A stretch of DNA of 64,000 nucleotides from Burkholderia pyrrocinia. Its GTDB lineage: Bacteria; Pseudomonadota; Gammaproteobacteria; Burkholderiales; Burkholderiaceae. Shown here piece after piece: positions 9,032 through 16,380 of this stretch. The notes beneath the pieces were generated by a model that searched no databases, was not told the DNA's origin, and saw nothing but the letters and a program-made list of their open reading frames with translations. A program made the position numbers and the translations under genes. Position 1 is the stretch's first letter. Each line of letters starts with the position of its first letter. The stretch is taken from contig NZ_CP011503.1 of NCBI RefSeq assembly GCF_001028665.1, positions 2,542,001 through 2,606,000 on the forward strand, written 5' to 3'.

Positions 9032-9047
9032 GCAAGTATCGAGCCAA
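9032..9047 (-). promoter_or_regulatory. Candidate sigma-54 promoter for the ammonium transporter
   Basis: On the minus strand the sequence TTGGCTCGATACTTGC matches the -24/-12 consensus TTGGCACG-N4-TTGC with a single substitution. The GG and GC dinucleotides are correctly spaced, and the start would fall about 25 nt before the amt ATG with a ribosome site in the leader. Nitrogen-regulated amt genes are classically sigma-54/NtrC dependent. An inverted repeat TGGTGC-TCTG-GCACCA lies just upstream (9071-9086). Confidence 0.65.
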
Positions 9048-9258
9048 CTTGGTGAATGGTCGCGTGGAATTGGTGCTCTGGCACCATGCGGCGCGGCGTT
9101 CCGGTGAATCGTGCCCGGTATCGGCGCACGCGCGGTGCGAGCCGGGGCCGCATTCCGTGCACGCGCGTGGTGCGGCGCGTGCGGAACTGGTGCGGGCGAT
9201 GTGCGGGCAGGTGCGTCGTGGTGCGGCGGCGCGTGCCGCTGCGCACCGATCTGGCGCG

Positions 9259-9594
9259 TCAGTGGCGCGCGAACAGTTCACGCGGCCGGCGCAGCCGCAA
9301 CGCGCACGCCGACCAGTACGCGGCGATGGTCGTCAGCCCGAGCGCGGCGAACGCGAGCGCCGCGAAGCCCGTGAGCGACTGGCCGTCGCCGTCGGCGCCG
9401 AGGATGCCTTGCGTGACGATCAGCGCGGCCGTCCAGAAGCCGATCACGGCCTGCGTGAGCAGGCGCGCGGACGCGACGCGGCGCGGGCGTCCGGCCTCGG
9501 CCAGGCGGCGCGCCGACGGCCGGCGCAGGCACAGGAACAGGGTGGCGGCGAGCAGCGCGGCCAGGGCGATGAGCCAGTCGACGAGGAAAGCCAT
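9259..9594 (-). CDS. Small membrane protein of unknown function
   Basis: A 111-residue protein with three likely hydrophobic helices: about residues 4-24 (LVDWLIALAALLAATLFLCL), 48-65 (LLTQAVIGFWTAALIVTQG) and 74-95 (GFAALAFAALGLTTIAAYWSA), separated by Arg-rich loops. I do not recognise a named family. It is oriented like the ammonium transporter but separated from it by about 260 nt that contain the amt promoter, so it is probably its own unit. Confidence 0.55.
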   Translation of the reverse strand: MAFLVDWLIALAALLAATLFLCLRRPSARRLAEAGRPRRVASARLLTQAVIGFWTAALIVTQGILGADGDGQSLTGFAALAFAALGLTTIAAYWSACALRLRRPRELFARH

Positions 9595-9788
9595 GAGGAA
9601 AAAGGGGACAAGTACGAAACGGATTGAACCGTGCCCACTTTAGTGGCGTCGCGCCTGCGATTGAATCAGATAAATCCGAAATTGAAAGGCATTTTTAATC
9701 GCGGGTCGTCATTGGCCCTGTTCCACAGGCGGTATCATCGACGTCGGTCCAACCACGAGGCCGTGCAACGCGCGGCCGGAGATTGCTG

Positions 9789-10217
9789 ATGAACATGAAG
9801 ACATCGCGGGCGCGTCGCGTGCCCGGGTTCGCACTGGCGGCCGTGGCTGCCGGTGCGCTGCTGTTGCTGGCGGGCTGCGAGAAGTCCGGCGCGCCGGTCG
9901 CCCAACCCGATACGGCCGCGAGCGCGGCCGCCGATGCCGCGAACAATGCGGCCAAGGCGCTCGACCAGGTCGCGAGCACCGTCAACCAGCAGATCAACGC
10001 CGCGAAGGCCGGTATCGCGTCCGCGGCGTCGGCCGTGCCGCCGCTGTCCGCGAGCGGTCTCGCGTCGGCTGCGCAAGCGCAGATCGACGCAGCCGCTTCC
10101 GCGGTCGTCGCGCATGCGGCGTCTGAAGCCGGTGCAAAGATCGCGGAAGCCGGCAAGAAACTCCAGCAGTGGAGCCAGCAGAACGCTTCGGGCGCGAAGC
10201 CCGCAAGCGGGGAATGA
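9789..10217 (+). CDS. Ala-rich lipoprotein
   Basis: A protein of about 142 residues with a basic N terminus, a hydrophobic signal and a lipobox LLAGC at about residue 35, so the mature protein should be lipid-anchored. The rest is low-complexity and helical, rich in Ala, Ser and Gln (AASAAADAANNAAKALDQVASTVNQQINAAK), resembling Lpp-like or coiled-coil anchors. ATG codons at 9789 and 9795 are both usable; a TTG at 9783 is less likely. Function is unknown. Confidence 0.7.
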   Translation: MNMKTSRARRVPGFALAAVAAGALLLLAGCEKSGAPVAQPDTAASAAADAANNAAKALDQVASTVNQQINAAKAGIASAASAVPPLSASGLASAAQAQIDAAASAVVAHAASEAGAKIAEAGKKLQQWSQQNASGAKPASGE

Positions 10218-10240
10218 TGCGGGCTTGCACAATCCGCAAA

Positions 10241-10263
10241 ATGTAACTATCATGGTTTCACAT
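10241..10263. promoter_or_regulatory. Possible Rrf2 operator
   Basis: An imperfect inverted repeat opening with ATGTAACTA and closing with GTTTCACAT lies 46 nt before the Rrf2-family start. A similar ATGTAAT-to-GTAACAT element precedes the next gene (10853-10873). Shared ATGTnA...ACAT ends suggest one regulator binds both; the fit is only partial. Confidence 0.35.
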
Positions 10264-10308
10264 TGTCGCCGGCTGTAGTACGGGCCGGCGTCGTCGAGTG
10301 AGTCAGGA

Positions 10309-10764
10309 ATGAATACCAGCAGCCGGTTCGCGTTTGCCGTTCACGTGCTCGCCTTGCTGTCGATGCAGGAAGGCGTACCGCTGTCGTCCGACATCATCGC
10401 GGGCAGCGTGAACACGAATCCGGCACTGATCCGCCGGTTGCTGTCGATGCTGGCGGCCGCGGGGCTGACCACGTCGCAGCTCGGTGCGGGCGGCGGTGCG
10501 CTGCTCGCCCGCGAGCCCGGCGAGATCACGCTGCTCGACGTGTATCGCGCGGTCGACGATGCACGACTGTTCGCGCTGCACCGCGAGGCACCGAATCCGG
10601 CATGCCTCGTCGGGCGGCACATCCAGGGCGCGCTGACCGGCTATATCGACGACGCGCAGCGCGCAATGGAGGCATCGCTCGCCACGCGTACGCTCACCGA
10701 CGTGACGGCCGACGTGCTGGATCTGGAGCAGCGTACGCAACGGGCAGGGCGCGCCGGCGGGTGA
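10309..10764 (+). CDS. Rrf2-family transcriptional regulator
   Basis: A 151-residue Rrf2 protein: N-terminal winged helix (about 1-60, with SSDIIAGSVNTNPALIRRLLSMLAAAGL as recognition region), GGGALLAREPGEITLLDVYRAV as the wing and linker, then a dimerisation helix. Iron-sulfur members such as IscR and NsrR carry three clustered Cys; this protein has one (NPACLVGRH), so it is more like the YwnA-type, non-Fe-S members that sense by thiol chemistry or ligand. It is followed by a terminator and an NAD(P)H-binding protein, an arrangement seen with YwnA/YwnB-type pairs. Confidence 0.82.
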   Translation: MNTSSRFAFAVHVLALLSMQEGVPLSSDIIAGSVNTNPALIRRLLSMLAAAGLTTSQLGAGGGALLAREPGEITLLDVYRAVDDARLFALHREAPNPACLVGRHIQGALTGYIDDAQRAMEASLATRTLTDVTADVLDLEQRTQRAGRAGG

Positions 10765-10818
10765 CCGGCGGCGGGCAGGGCAGGAAGCCGGGCGGCGCGC
10801 AGGCGCGGCGATCGGCGC

Positions 10819-10844
10819 AACGGGGGATTCGCCCCGTTTTTTTC
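10819..10844 (+). terminator. Rho-independent terminator after the Rrf2 gene
   Basis: A 7-bp stem AACGGGG/CCCCGTT (10819-10825 and 10832-10838) with a 6-nt loop is followed by a run of T residues. It lies 55 nt after the Rrf2 stop and separates it from the next gene, which therefore needs its own promoter. Confidence 0.75.
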
Positions 10845-10852
10845 GGTCTTAT

Positions 10853-10873
10853 ATGTAATCAATTCGGTAACAT
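10853..10873. promoter_or_regulatory. Possible Rrf2 operator/promoter of the NAD(P)H-binding gene
   Basis: The element ATGTAATCAATTCGGTAACAT is an imperfect 21-nt inverted repeat, centred 28 nt before the ATG at 10891 and embedded in AT-rich DNA. Its outer bases match the element before the Rrf2 gene. Confidence 0.35.
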
Positions 10874-10890
10874 TTTTTCGGAGAATCGAT

Positions 10891-11532
10891 ATGACGCAAC
10901 GTACCTTGAATATCGCGCTGTTCGGCGCCACCGGCATGATCGGCTCGCGCATCGCAGCGGAAGCCGCACGGCGCGGCCATCGCGTGACCGCGCTGTCGCG
11001 CAACCCCGGTGCGGCCGGCAACGGTATCACCGCGAAGGCGGCCGACCTGTTCGACGCGGCCAGCATCGCGGCCGCGCTGCCGGGCCATGACGTCGTCGCG
11101 AGCGCGTACGGTCCGAAGCAGGACGATGCGGCGAAGGTCGTCGCGGTGGCGAAGGCGCTGGTCGCCGGCACGCGTCAGGCGGGCCTGAAGCGGCTCGTCG
11201 TGGTGGGCGGCGCCGGTTCGCTCGAAGTCGCGCCCGGCAAGCAGCTGGTCGACAGCGAAGGCTTCCCGGAAGCGTACAAGGCGGTCGCGCTTGCGCACCG
11301 CGATGCGCTCGACTACCTGAAGACGGCCGGCGATCTCGACTGGACGTTCTTCGCGCCGGCCGCGCTGATCGCACCGGGCGAGCGCACGGGCACGTTCCGC
11401 ACCGGCGTCGGCAAGCTGATCGCGGACGCGCAGGGCAACAGCAAGATCTCGGCGGAAGACTACGCGGTCGCGTTCGTCGATGCGCTCGAGCAAGGCAGCT
11501 TCGTGCGCAAGATCGCGACGGCCGCGTATTGA
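10891..11532 (+). CDS. NAD(P)H-binding atypical short-chain reductase (NmrA/YwnB-like)
   Basis: A 213-residue Rossmann-fold protein. The nucleotide motif GATGMIGSRI is at residues about 11-20, followed by an Arg-containing turn (SRNPGA) that usually signals NADP(H) preference. It has LVVVGGAGSLEVAPG and WTFFAPAALIAPGERTG, typical of the NmrA-like/YwnB group, and lacks the YxxxK catalytic pair of classical SDRs, so it may be a flavin or quinone reductase-like protein or a redox-sensing binder. The upstream Rrf2 gene and a shared operator-like repeat suggest control by that regulator. Confidence 0.75.
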   Translation: MTQRTLNIALFGATGMIGSRIAAEAARRGHRVTALSRNPGAAGNGITAKAADLFDAASIAAALPGHDVVASAYGPKQDDAAKVVAVAKALVAGTRQAGLKRLVVVGGAGSLEVAPGKQLVDSEGFPEAYKAVALAHRDALDYLKTAGDLDWTFFAPAALIAPGERTGTFRTGVGKLIADAQGNSKISAEDYAVAFVDALEQGSFVRKIATAAY

Positions 11533-11714
11533 GCGGTCTGGCGGCTGGCGCCGCATGGGCGCCGGCCTGGCCTGGCCTGGCCCGGCCGCGGCGCGCGAGC
11601 CGCAACGGGCAGCACTCGAGGCGATTCCACCTTGACGGGGGGAGTCGCCTTGTTCGCTTGGGCGGACGCGTGCCGGCGCGCGATCGTGCGCGCGGCGGAT
11701 TCTTGTACCGGATT

Positions 11715-11726
11715 GGTATTTATACC
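11715..11726. promoter_or_regulatory. Inverted repeat upstream of the Lrp/AsnC gene
   Basis: GGTAT-TT-ATACC is a perfect 5-bp inverted repeat in an AT-rich patch about 90 nt before the Lrp-family start; it could be an autoregulatory site. No other gene lies between it and the regulator. Confidence 0.3.
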
Positions 11727-11753
11727 GGTCGACGCACGCAGGCGGTTTCCATA

Positions 11754-11783
11754 TTGTTCCCCATTGTGCAGGATGCATAGAAT
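11754..11783 (+). promoter_or_regulatory. Candidate sigma-70 promoter of the Lrp/AsnC gene
   Basis: TTGTTC (11754-11759) and TAGAAT (11778-11783) form a -35/-10 pair with an 18-nt spacer, 28 nt before the ATG. Confidence 0.4.
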
Positions 11784-11811
11784 AAATTTCTATCTACGAG
11801 GGACTGGAGAA

Positions 11812-12282
11812 ATGGACGCCATCGACCGCAAGCTGCTGGAGCTGTTGCAGGCGGATGCCACGCTGCCGATCGCGGAACTGGCACAGCGCGTGAACCTGTC
11901 GCAGACGCCGTGCTGGAAGCGCGTGCAGCGGCTGAAGGAAACCGGCGCGATTCGCGCGCAGGTTGCGCTGTGCGATCCGCGCAAGCTCGGGGTCGGCACG
12001 ACGGTGTTCGTCGCGATCCGCACGAACCAGCACACCGAGGAATGGGCGCAGCGTTTCACGCAGGCCGTGCGCGACATGCCGGAAGTGGTCGAGGTCTACC
12101 GGATGAGCGGCGAGACCGATTACCTGCTGCGCGTGGTCGTCGCCGGCATCGACGACTACGACCGCGTCTACAAGCAACTGATTCGCGCGGTGCCGCTGTT
12201 CGACGTCAGCTCGTCGTTCGCGATGGAGCAGATCAAGTATTCGACCGCGCTGCCCGTGCGCGATCTTGCCGAGCCGGCTTGA
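11812..12282 (+). CDS. Lrp/AsnC-family transcriptional regulator
   Basis: A 156-residue feast/famine regulator. The N-terminal HTH starts MDAIDRKLLELLQADA and includes LAQRVNLSQTPCWKRVQRLKETGAI; the C-terminal RAM domain (about 70-150) has the ligand-binding EVVEVYRMSGETDYLLRVVV segment. ATG at 11812 is chosen because it is the standard family start and is preceded by GGAGA; upstream codons in the same frame give non-homologous sequence. Such proteins respond to amino acids, but the target here is not visible: the next gene is on the other strand. Confidence 0.88.
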   Translation: MDAIDRKLLELLQADATLPIAELAQRVNLSQTPCWKRVQRLKETGAIRAQVALCDPRKLGVGTTVFVAIRTNQHTEEWAQRFTQAVRDMPEVVEVYRMSGETDYLLRVVVAGIDDYDRVYKQLIRAVPLFDVSSSFAMEQIKYSTALPVRDLAEPA

Positions 12283-12328
12283 TGCGGTACAGCGCGGCCC
12301 CGTTGCGACTTGCGCCGGCGGCGCGGGT

Positions 12329-13102
12329 TCAGCGGCCGCGCGCCAGTGCGCGCGCACGTTCGTCGGCCAGCGCGTCGCGGCGCACGAAATCCGCGACGAA
12401 CGGGCTGGCCGGATGGTGATGCAGCGCATACGGCGTGTCCCATTGCGCGAGTTGCCCGTCCTTCATCACGCCGATCCGGTCGGCGATCGCAAACGCTTCG
12501 GCCTGGTTGTGCGTGACGAGGATCGCGGTATGGCCCGTGCGCTTCAGGATGTCGCGCAGCTCGAACGCGAGCCGCTCGCGCGTATCGACGTCGAGATTCG
12601 AGAACGGCTCGTCGAGCAGCAGCAACTCCGGCGACGGTGCGAGCGCACGCGCGAGTGCGACACGTTGCTGCTGGCCGCCCGACAGTTCGTGCGGATAGGC
12701 GCCGCCGGATTCGGCGAGGCCGACGAGTTCGAGCATGTCCGCGACGCGCGCACGGCGTTCGGCCTTCGGCATGCGACGCAGGCCGAACGCGACGTTGTCG
12801 GCCGCGCTCAGGTGCGGGAACAGCGCATAGTCCTGGAACATCATGCCGATGCGCCGCCGCTCGGGCGGCACGTCGAGCGACGGCGCCGCGACGGGCGCGC
12901 CGTCCAGCACGATGCGCCCCATGCGCACGGGTTCGAAGCCGGCGATCGCGCGCAGCACGGTGGTTTTTCCGCAGCCCGATGCGCCGAGCAGGCAGCCGAT
13001 GTCGCCGCGCGGCAGCGCGAGGCTCAGCCCGTCGACCACCGTGCGGCGGCCTTGCGGCGTGTCGTAGGCGACGCAGAGGTCGTCGAGTTCGAGCAGGTTC
13101 AC
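12329..13102 (-). CDS. fbpC: Ferric iron ABC transporter ATPase (FbpC-like)
   Basis: A 257-residue ABC ATPase: Walker A GASGCGKTT (about residue 39), Q-loop FQDYALFPH, signature LSGGQQQRVALARAL, Walker B LLLLDEPFSNLD and switch His in LVTHNQAEA. It is shorter than FbpC/PotA relatives of about 350 residues and has almost none of the C-terminal TOBE regulatory domain. It follows the permease gene by 4 nt on the same strand, third in the fbpA-fbpB-fbpC order. The role in periplasmic Fe(III) import is inferred from the binding protein. Confidence 0.82.
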   Translation of the reverse strand: MNLLELDDLCVAYDTPQGRRTVVDGLSLALPRGDIGCLLGASGCGKTTVLRAIAGFEPVRMGRIVLDGAPVAAPSLDVPPERRRIGMMFQDYALFPHLSAADNVAFGLRRMPKAERRARVADMLELVGLAESGGAYPHELSGGQQQRVALARALAPSPELLLLDEPFSNLDVDTRERLAFELRDILKRTGHTAILVTHNQAEAFAIADRIGVMKDGQLAQWDTPYALHHHPASPFVADFVRRDALADERARALARGR

Positions 13103-13106
13103 GGGT

Positions 13107-14795
13107 TCAGGCTCCGATCTTGTGGCGGGTGCGGGCGAGCAGGATCACGGGCACGAGCCCGGCCAGCACGATCGCGAGCGCGGCGACCGCGCCTTCCTCA
13201 TAGGTGCCGCGCGCGGCTTCCGCATACAGCCAGGTCGCGAGCGTGTCGAAATTCAGCGGACGCAGCAGCAGCGTCGCCGGCAGTTCCTTCATCGCGTCGA
13301 CGAACACCAGCAGTGCGCTCGTCGTGAGCGCGGGCCGCAGCAGCGGCAGGTGCACGCGGCGCAGCGTGCCGCCGGCCGTCTCGCCGAGCGAGCGCGATGC
13401 CTGTTCGAGCGACGGCGGAATGCGCGCGAGGCCGGCCTCGATGCTGCCGGCCGGAATCGCGAGAAAGCGCACGGTGTACGCGATCACGAGCGCGGCTGCC
13501 GAGCCCATCAGCATCAGTCCGTCGCGGCCGAGCATCGCGCCGAACAGCCGGTCGGCCGCCGCGAACGGGATCAGCAGGCCGATCGCGAGCACGGTGCCCG
13601 GCACCGCGTAGCCGAGGCTCGCGATCCGTGCACACAAGCGGGCAGGGCCCGCGCGGGCGCTGTCGCGTTGTGCGCGCGCGGCCCATGCGACGACGAGCCC
13701 GCACGCGAGCGTCGCGGCGGTCGCGGCGGTGGCGATCGTCAGCGTGTTCGCGAGCCCCGTCATCAACTGCGCGGACACGCCGCCGACGAGATGCAGCCGC
13801 TTGCCGGTCTCGACCGCGAGGTACGCGGCCGGCGCGCCGAAGCCGAGCAGCACGGGCAGCCAGCCGAGCACGGCGGCGCCCAGCGCGGCCGCGCCCGTCA
13901 GGCGGCGCGGCGCGATCGGCCGCATGCGCCGGCCATGCGCGTAGCGCTGGCGGCGGCGCCCGTAGCGTTCGAGCACGATCATGCCGACGACGATCGCGAG
14001 CATCGCGAGCGCGATCTGTGCGGCGCCGGCGAGATCGGAGCGCGTGATCCACGTCGTGTAGACGGACACGGTCAGCGTCTGCACGCCGAGGAATTCCGAC
14101 GCGCCGATGTCGTTCAGCGTTTCCAGCAGCGCGAGGCTCACGCCAACCGCAATCGCGGGCCGCGCGAGCGGCACGACGACGCGCCAGAACGTCGCGATGC
14201 GCCCCGCGCCGAGCGTGCGCGCGGCTTCGAGCAGGCTCGCGGACTGCGTGACGAACATCGCGCGCGTGCTCAGGTACACATACGGATACAGCACGAAGCC
14301 GAGCACGAAGATCGCGCCGGGCAGCGAACGCAGGTCGGGCAGGCGGAACTGGCGCGGGCTGTCGAAGCCGAGCAGCCAGCGGATCGCGCCCTGGACGGGG
14401 CCGATCGGGTGCAGCAGGTCGAGATACGCGAATGCGACGATGTAGGTGGGGACCGCGAGCGGCAGTAGCAGCGCCCACGTCAGCATCCGGCGGCCGGGAA
14501 AGTCGTAGGCGGTGACGAGCCATGCGCAGCCCGTGCCGACGATCGACACGATCGCGCCGACGCCCGCGAGCAGCAGCAGCGTATTGACGAGCGCCTGCGG
14601 CAGCACGAATTCGGCGAGATGCCGCCAGTGCGCGAGATCGGCGTCGAACGCGGCGGCCACGAGCACCGCGAGCGGCGCCGCGACCGCCGCGGCGATCGCC
14701 AGCGCCGCGAGCAGCCACAGGCTGCCCGCGCGCGGCCGCAGGCGCGGCCGGTACGGCTGGCGGCGCGCGCCGGCGGACGATGCATCAGTTGTCAA
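13107..14795 (-). CDS. fbpB: Ferric iron ABC transporter permease (FbpB-like), TTG start
   Basis: A 562-residue permease with two fused membrane halves, typical of FbpB/SfuB/ThiP. Each half carries an EAA-type loop: AARTLGAGRIATFWRVVVPL in the first and ASRSLGETAGGTLRRVHLPL in the second. About twelve hydrophobic segments are visible. The frame begins with a TTG at 14795 that overlaps the end of the binding-protein gene by 11 nt; no ATG lies nearby in frame, so TTG and coupling are the likely solution, though a later start cannot be excluded. Confidence 0.82.
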   Translation of the reverse strand: MTTDASSAGARRQPYRPRLRPRAGSLWLLAALAIAAAVAAPLAVLVAAAFDADLAHWRHLAEFVLPQALVNTLLLLAGVGAIVSIVGTGCAWLVTAYDFPGRRMLTWALLLPLAVPTYIVAFAYLDLLHPIGPVQGAIRWLLGFDSPRQFRLPDLRSLPGAIFVLGFVLYPYVYLSTRAMFVTQSASLLEAARTLGAGRIATFWRVVVPLARPAIAVGVSLALLETLNDIGASEFLGVQTLTVSVYTTWITRSDLAGAAQIALAMLAIVVGMIVLERYGRRRQRYAHGRRMRPIAPRRLTGAAALGAAVLGWLPVLLGFGAPAAYLAVETGKRLHLVGGVSAQLMTGLANTLTIATAATAATLACGLVVAWAARAQRDSARAGPARLCARIASLGYAVPGTVLAIGLLIPFAAADRLFGAMLGRDGLMLMGSAAALVIAYTVRFLAIPAGSIEAGLARIPPSLEQASRSLGETAGGTLRRVHLPLLRPALTTSALLVFVDAMKELPATLLLRPLNFDTLATWLYAEAARGTYEEGAVAALAIVLAGLVPVILLARTRHKIGA

Positions 14796-15828
14796 AGCCG
14801 ACCTTGTCGACGAGCTGGCTCGCCTGCTTGCGATGCTTCGCGATGTCCGCCAGCGGCAGCGGATCGACCTTCAGCGTGCCGAAGCTCGCGATCACCGGGT
14901 CGAGCTTCACGTTCGCGCGCACCGGGTATTCGTAGTTCGCCTGCGCATACAGCGCCTGCGCTTCCGGCGACACGAGGTATTCGAGCAGCTTCACCGCGTT
15001 GGCCTTGTGCGGCGCATGTTTCGCGACCGTCGCGCCGCTGATGTTCACGTGCGTGCCGCCGCTCTTCGCGTTCGCGAACGTCGGCCGCACGACCTTGATC
15101 GCGTCGCCCCACTTGCGCGCATCGGTGCCCGGCTCGGCATTCTTCATGTGACCGACGTAGTACGCGTTCGCGAGGCCGACGTCGCAGATGCCGCCGAGGA
15201 TGTCGCGCGCGACGTCGCGGTCGCCGCCCGTCGCCTTGCGCGCGAGGTTCGCCTTCACGCCGCGCAGCCACTTCTCGGTGGCGGCTTCGCCGTCGTGCGC
15301 GATCATCGCGGCGACGAGCGCCGTGTTGTACGGATGCTGGCCCGAGCGGATGCAGACCTTGCCCTTCCATTTCGGATCGGCGAGATCCTCGTAGCGGAAC
15401 GCATCGACCTTCAGGTCCTTTTCGACGTACAGCACGCGGTCGCGCAGCGACAGTGCATACCAGTCGCCGTTCGCGCCGCGCAGGTTCGCGGGAATCGCGT
15501 CGTCGAGCGCCTTCGAGCGCACCGGCTGCGTGAGCCCGCCGTCGACGAGATCGAGCAGGTTGCCGACGTCGACCGTCATCAGCACGTCGGCCGGCGACTG
15601 CGCGCCTTCGGCCTTCACGCGTTCGAGCAGGCCGTCCTTCACGAACACCGTGTTGACCTTGACGCCGCTCTGTTTCGTGAACGCGTCGATGAGCGGCTGG
15701 ATCAGCTTCGGCTCGCGGGTGGTGTACAGGCTCACTTCCTCGGCCGCATGGGCCAGCGGCGCGAATGCGGCCGCGGCAAGGACGAGGGCGCCGGCGAACG
15801 GCAGCAGGCGGGTGCGCGGATTCGACAT
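14785..15828 (-). CDS. fbpA: Ferric iron-binding periplasmic protein (FbpA-like)
   Basis: A 347-residue type 1 solute-binding protein with a Sec signal (LLPFAGALVLAAAAFAPLAHA, cleaved near AHA-AEE). The mature part begins EVSLYTTREPKLIQPLI, as in FbpA/SfuA, and contains LANAYYVGHMKNAE, the adjacent tyrosines that ligate Fe(III) in this family. It also carries IRSGQHPYNTALVAAMI and TFANAKSGGTHVNISGA, both typical. ATG at 15828 is favoured because it places the signal at the N terminus. A Fur-box-like site lies about 110 nt upstream, supporting iron repression. Confidence 0.88.
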   Translation of the reverse strand: MSNPRTRLLPFAGALVLAAAAFAPLAHAAEEVSLYTTREPKLIQPLIDAFTKQSGVKVNTVFVKDGLLERVKAEGAQSPADVLMTVDVGNLLDLVDGGLTQPVRSKALDDAIPANLRGANGDWYALSLRDRVLYVEKDLKVDAFRYEDLADPKWKGKVCIRSGQHPYNTALVAAMIAHDGEAATEKWLRGVKANLARKATGGDRDVARDILGGICDVGLANAYYVGHMKNAEPGTDARKWGDAIKVVRPTFANAKSGGTHVNISGATVAKHAPHKANAVKLLEYLVSPEAQALYAQANYEYPVRANVKLDPVIASFGTLKVDPLPLADIAKHRKQASQLVDKVGFDN

Positions 15829-15934
15829 GAAGACTCCGGTGGGGCAGGTGGACGAGGGAGCGTTCCGGGGCGCGCCTGCCGCCCGAGCGATCCGGAACAT
15901 TACAGAATGAAAGACTCCGGATTCTAGATCGAAA

Positions 15935-15949
15935 TGGGAATGATTATCA
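15935..15949 (-). promoter_or_regulatory. Candidate Fur box upstream of fbpA
   Basis: On the minus strand TGATAATCATTCCCA matches 13 of 15 positions of the 7-1-7 Fur consensus TGATAATNATTATCA. It sits in an AT-rich patch 107 nt before the fbpA ATG, with no other gene between. Confidence 0.6.
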
Positions 15950-16071
15950 AATGAAAGCTTTCGGCAGGCGGTGGGAAAGGCAGGGGCGGGGATCGGAAAC
16001 CGGACGTCGCGGCGGCGGCGCATGCGCGTAGAATGCCCGCTTCGACGAATTTGACCGGAGACGTACCGACC

Positions 16072-16233
16072 ATGAACGATCAGCGCAAGAAGAACCCTGT
16101 CCGCAACGTGAGCATCCTGATCGTCGTGGCCGTGCTGCTCGTGATCGGGACGATCCTGTACAACGCGGTTTCGCAGAAGCGCGCGTACGACGAGGCCCAT
16201 CCGGCCGAGGCCGCGAACGCGGCATCGCACTGA
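16072..16233 (+). CDS. Small single-span membrane protein
   Basis: A 53-residue protein starting MNDQRKKNPVRN, with one hydrophobic helix (VSILIVVAVLLVIGTILY, about residues 13-30) and a soluble Ala-rich tail. A purine-rich stretch (GACCGGAGACG) precedes the ATG. Family and function are not recognised; the basic-then-hydrophobic layout predicts an N-in inner-membrane anchor. It is divergent from fbpA. Confidence 0.6.
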   Translation: MNDQRKKNPVRNVSILIVVAVLLVIGTILYNAVSQKRAYDEAHPAEAANAASH

Positions 16234-16240
16234 CGTGCCG

Positions 16241-16266
16241 GTACGCGGCCCGGCCGGGCCGCGTAC
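16241..16266. repeat. Perfect 26-nt palindrome
   Basis: The arms GTACGCGGCCCGG and CCGGGCCGCGTAC are exact reverse complements with no spacer. It begins 7 nt after the small membrane protein gene. No T-run follows, so it is at best terminator-like for the plus strand; as RNA it would form a stem of about 11 bp with a 4-nt loop. Confidence 0.6.
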
Positions 16267-16380
16267 GGCGTGCATGCGAAAGGGGGAAGTCCGCGGCTTC
16301 CGGTGCGGCAGTCGCCGCGCGGAGCCGGGAAAGAAGCGGGCGCCGAAACCGGCGCGCCGCGCAGGCAGGTCAGCTGTGCG

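Noticed and set aside
9071..9086. TGGTGC-TCTG-GCACCA as an NtrC site for amt
   Set aside because: The half-sites are in the reverse order compared with the NtrC consensus GCACCA-N5-TGGTGC; kept only as an inverted repeat.
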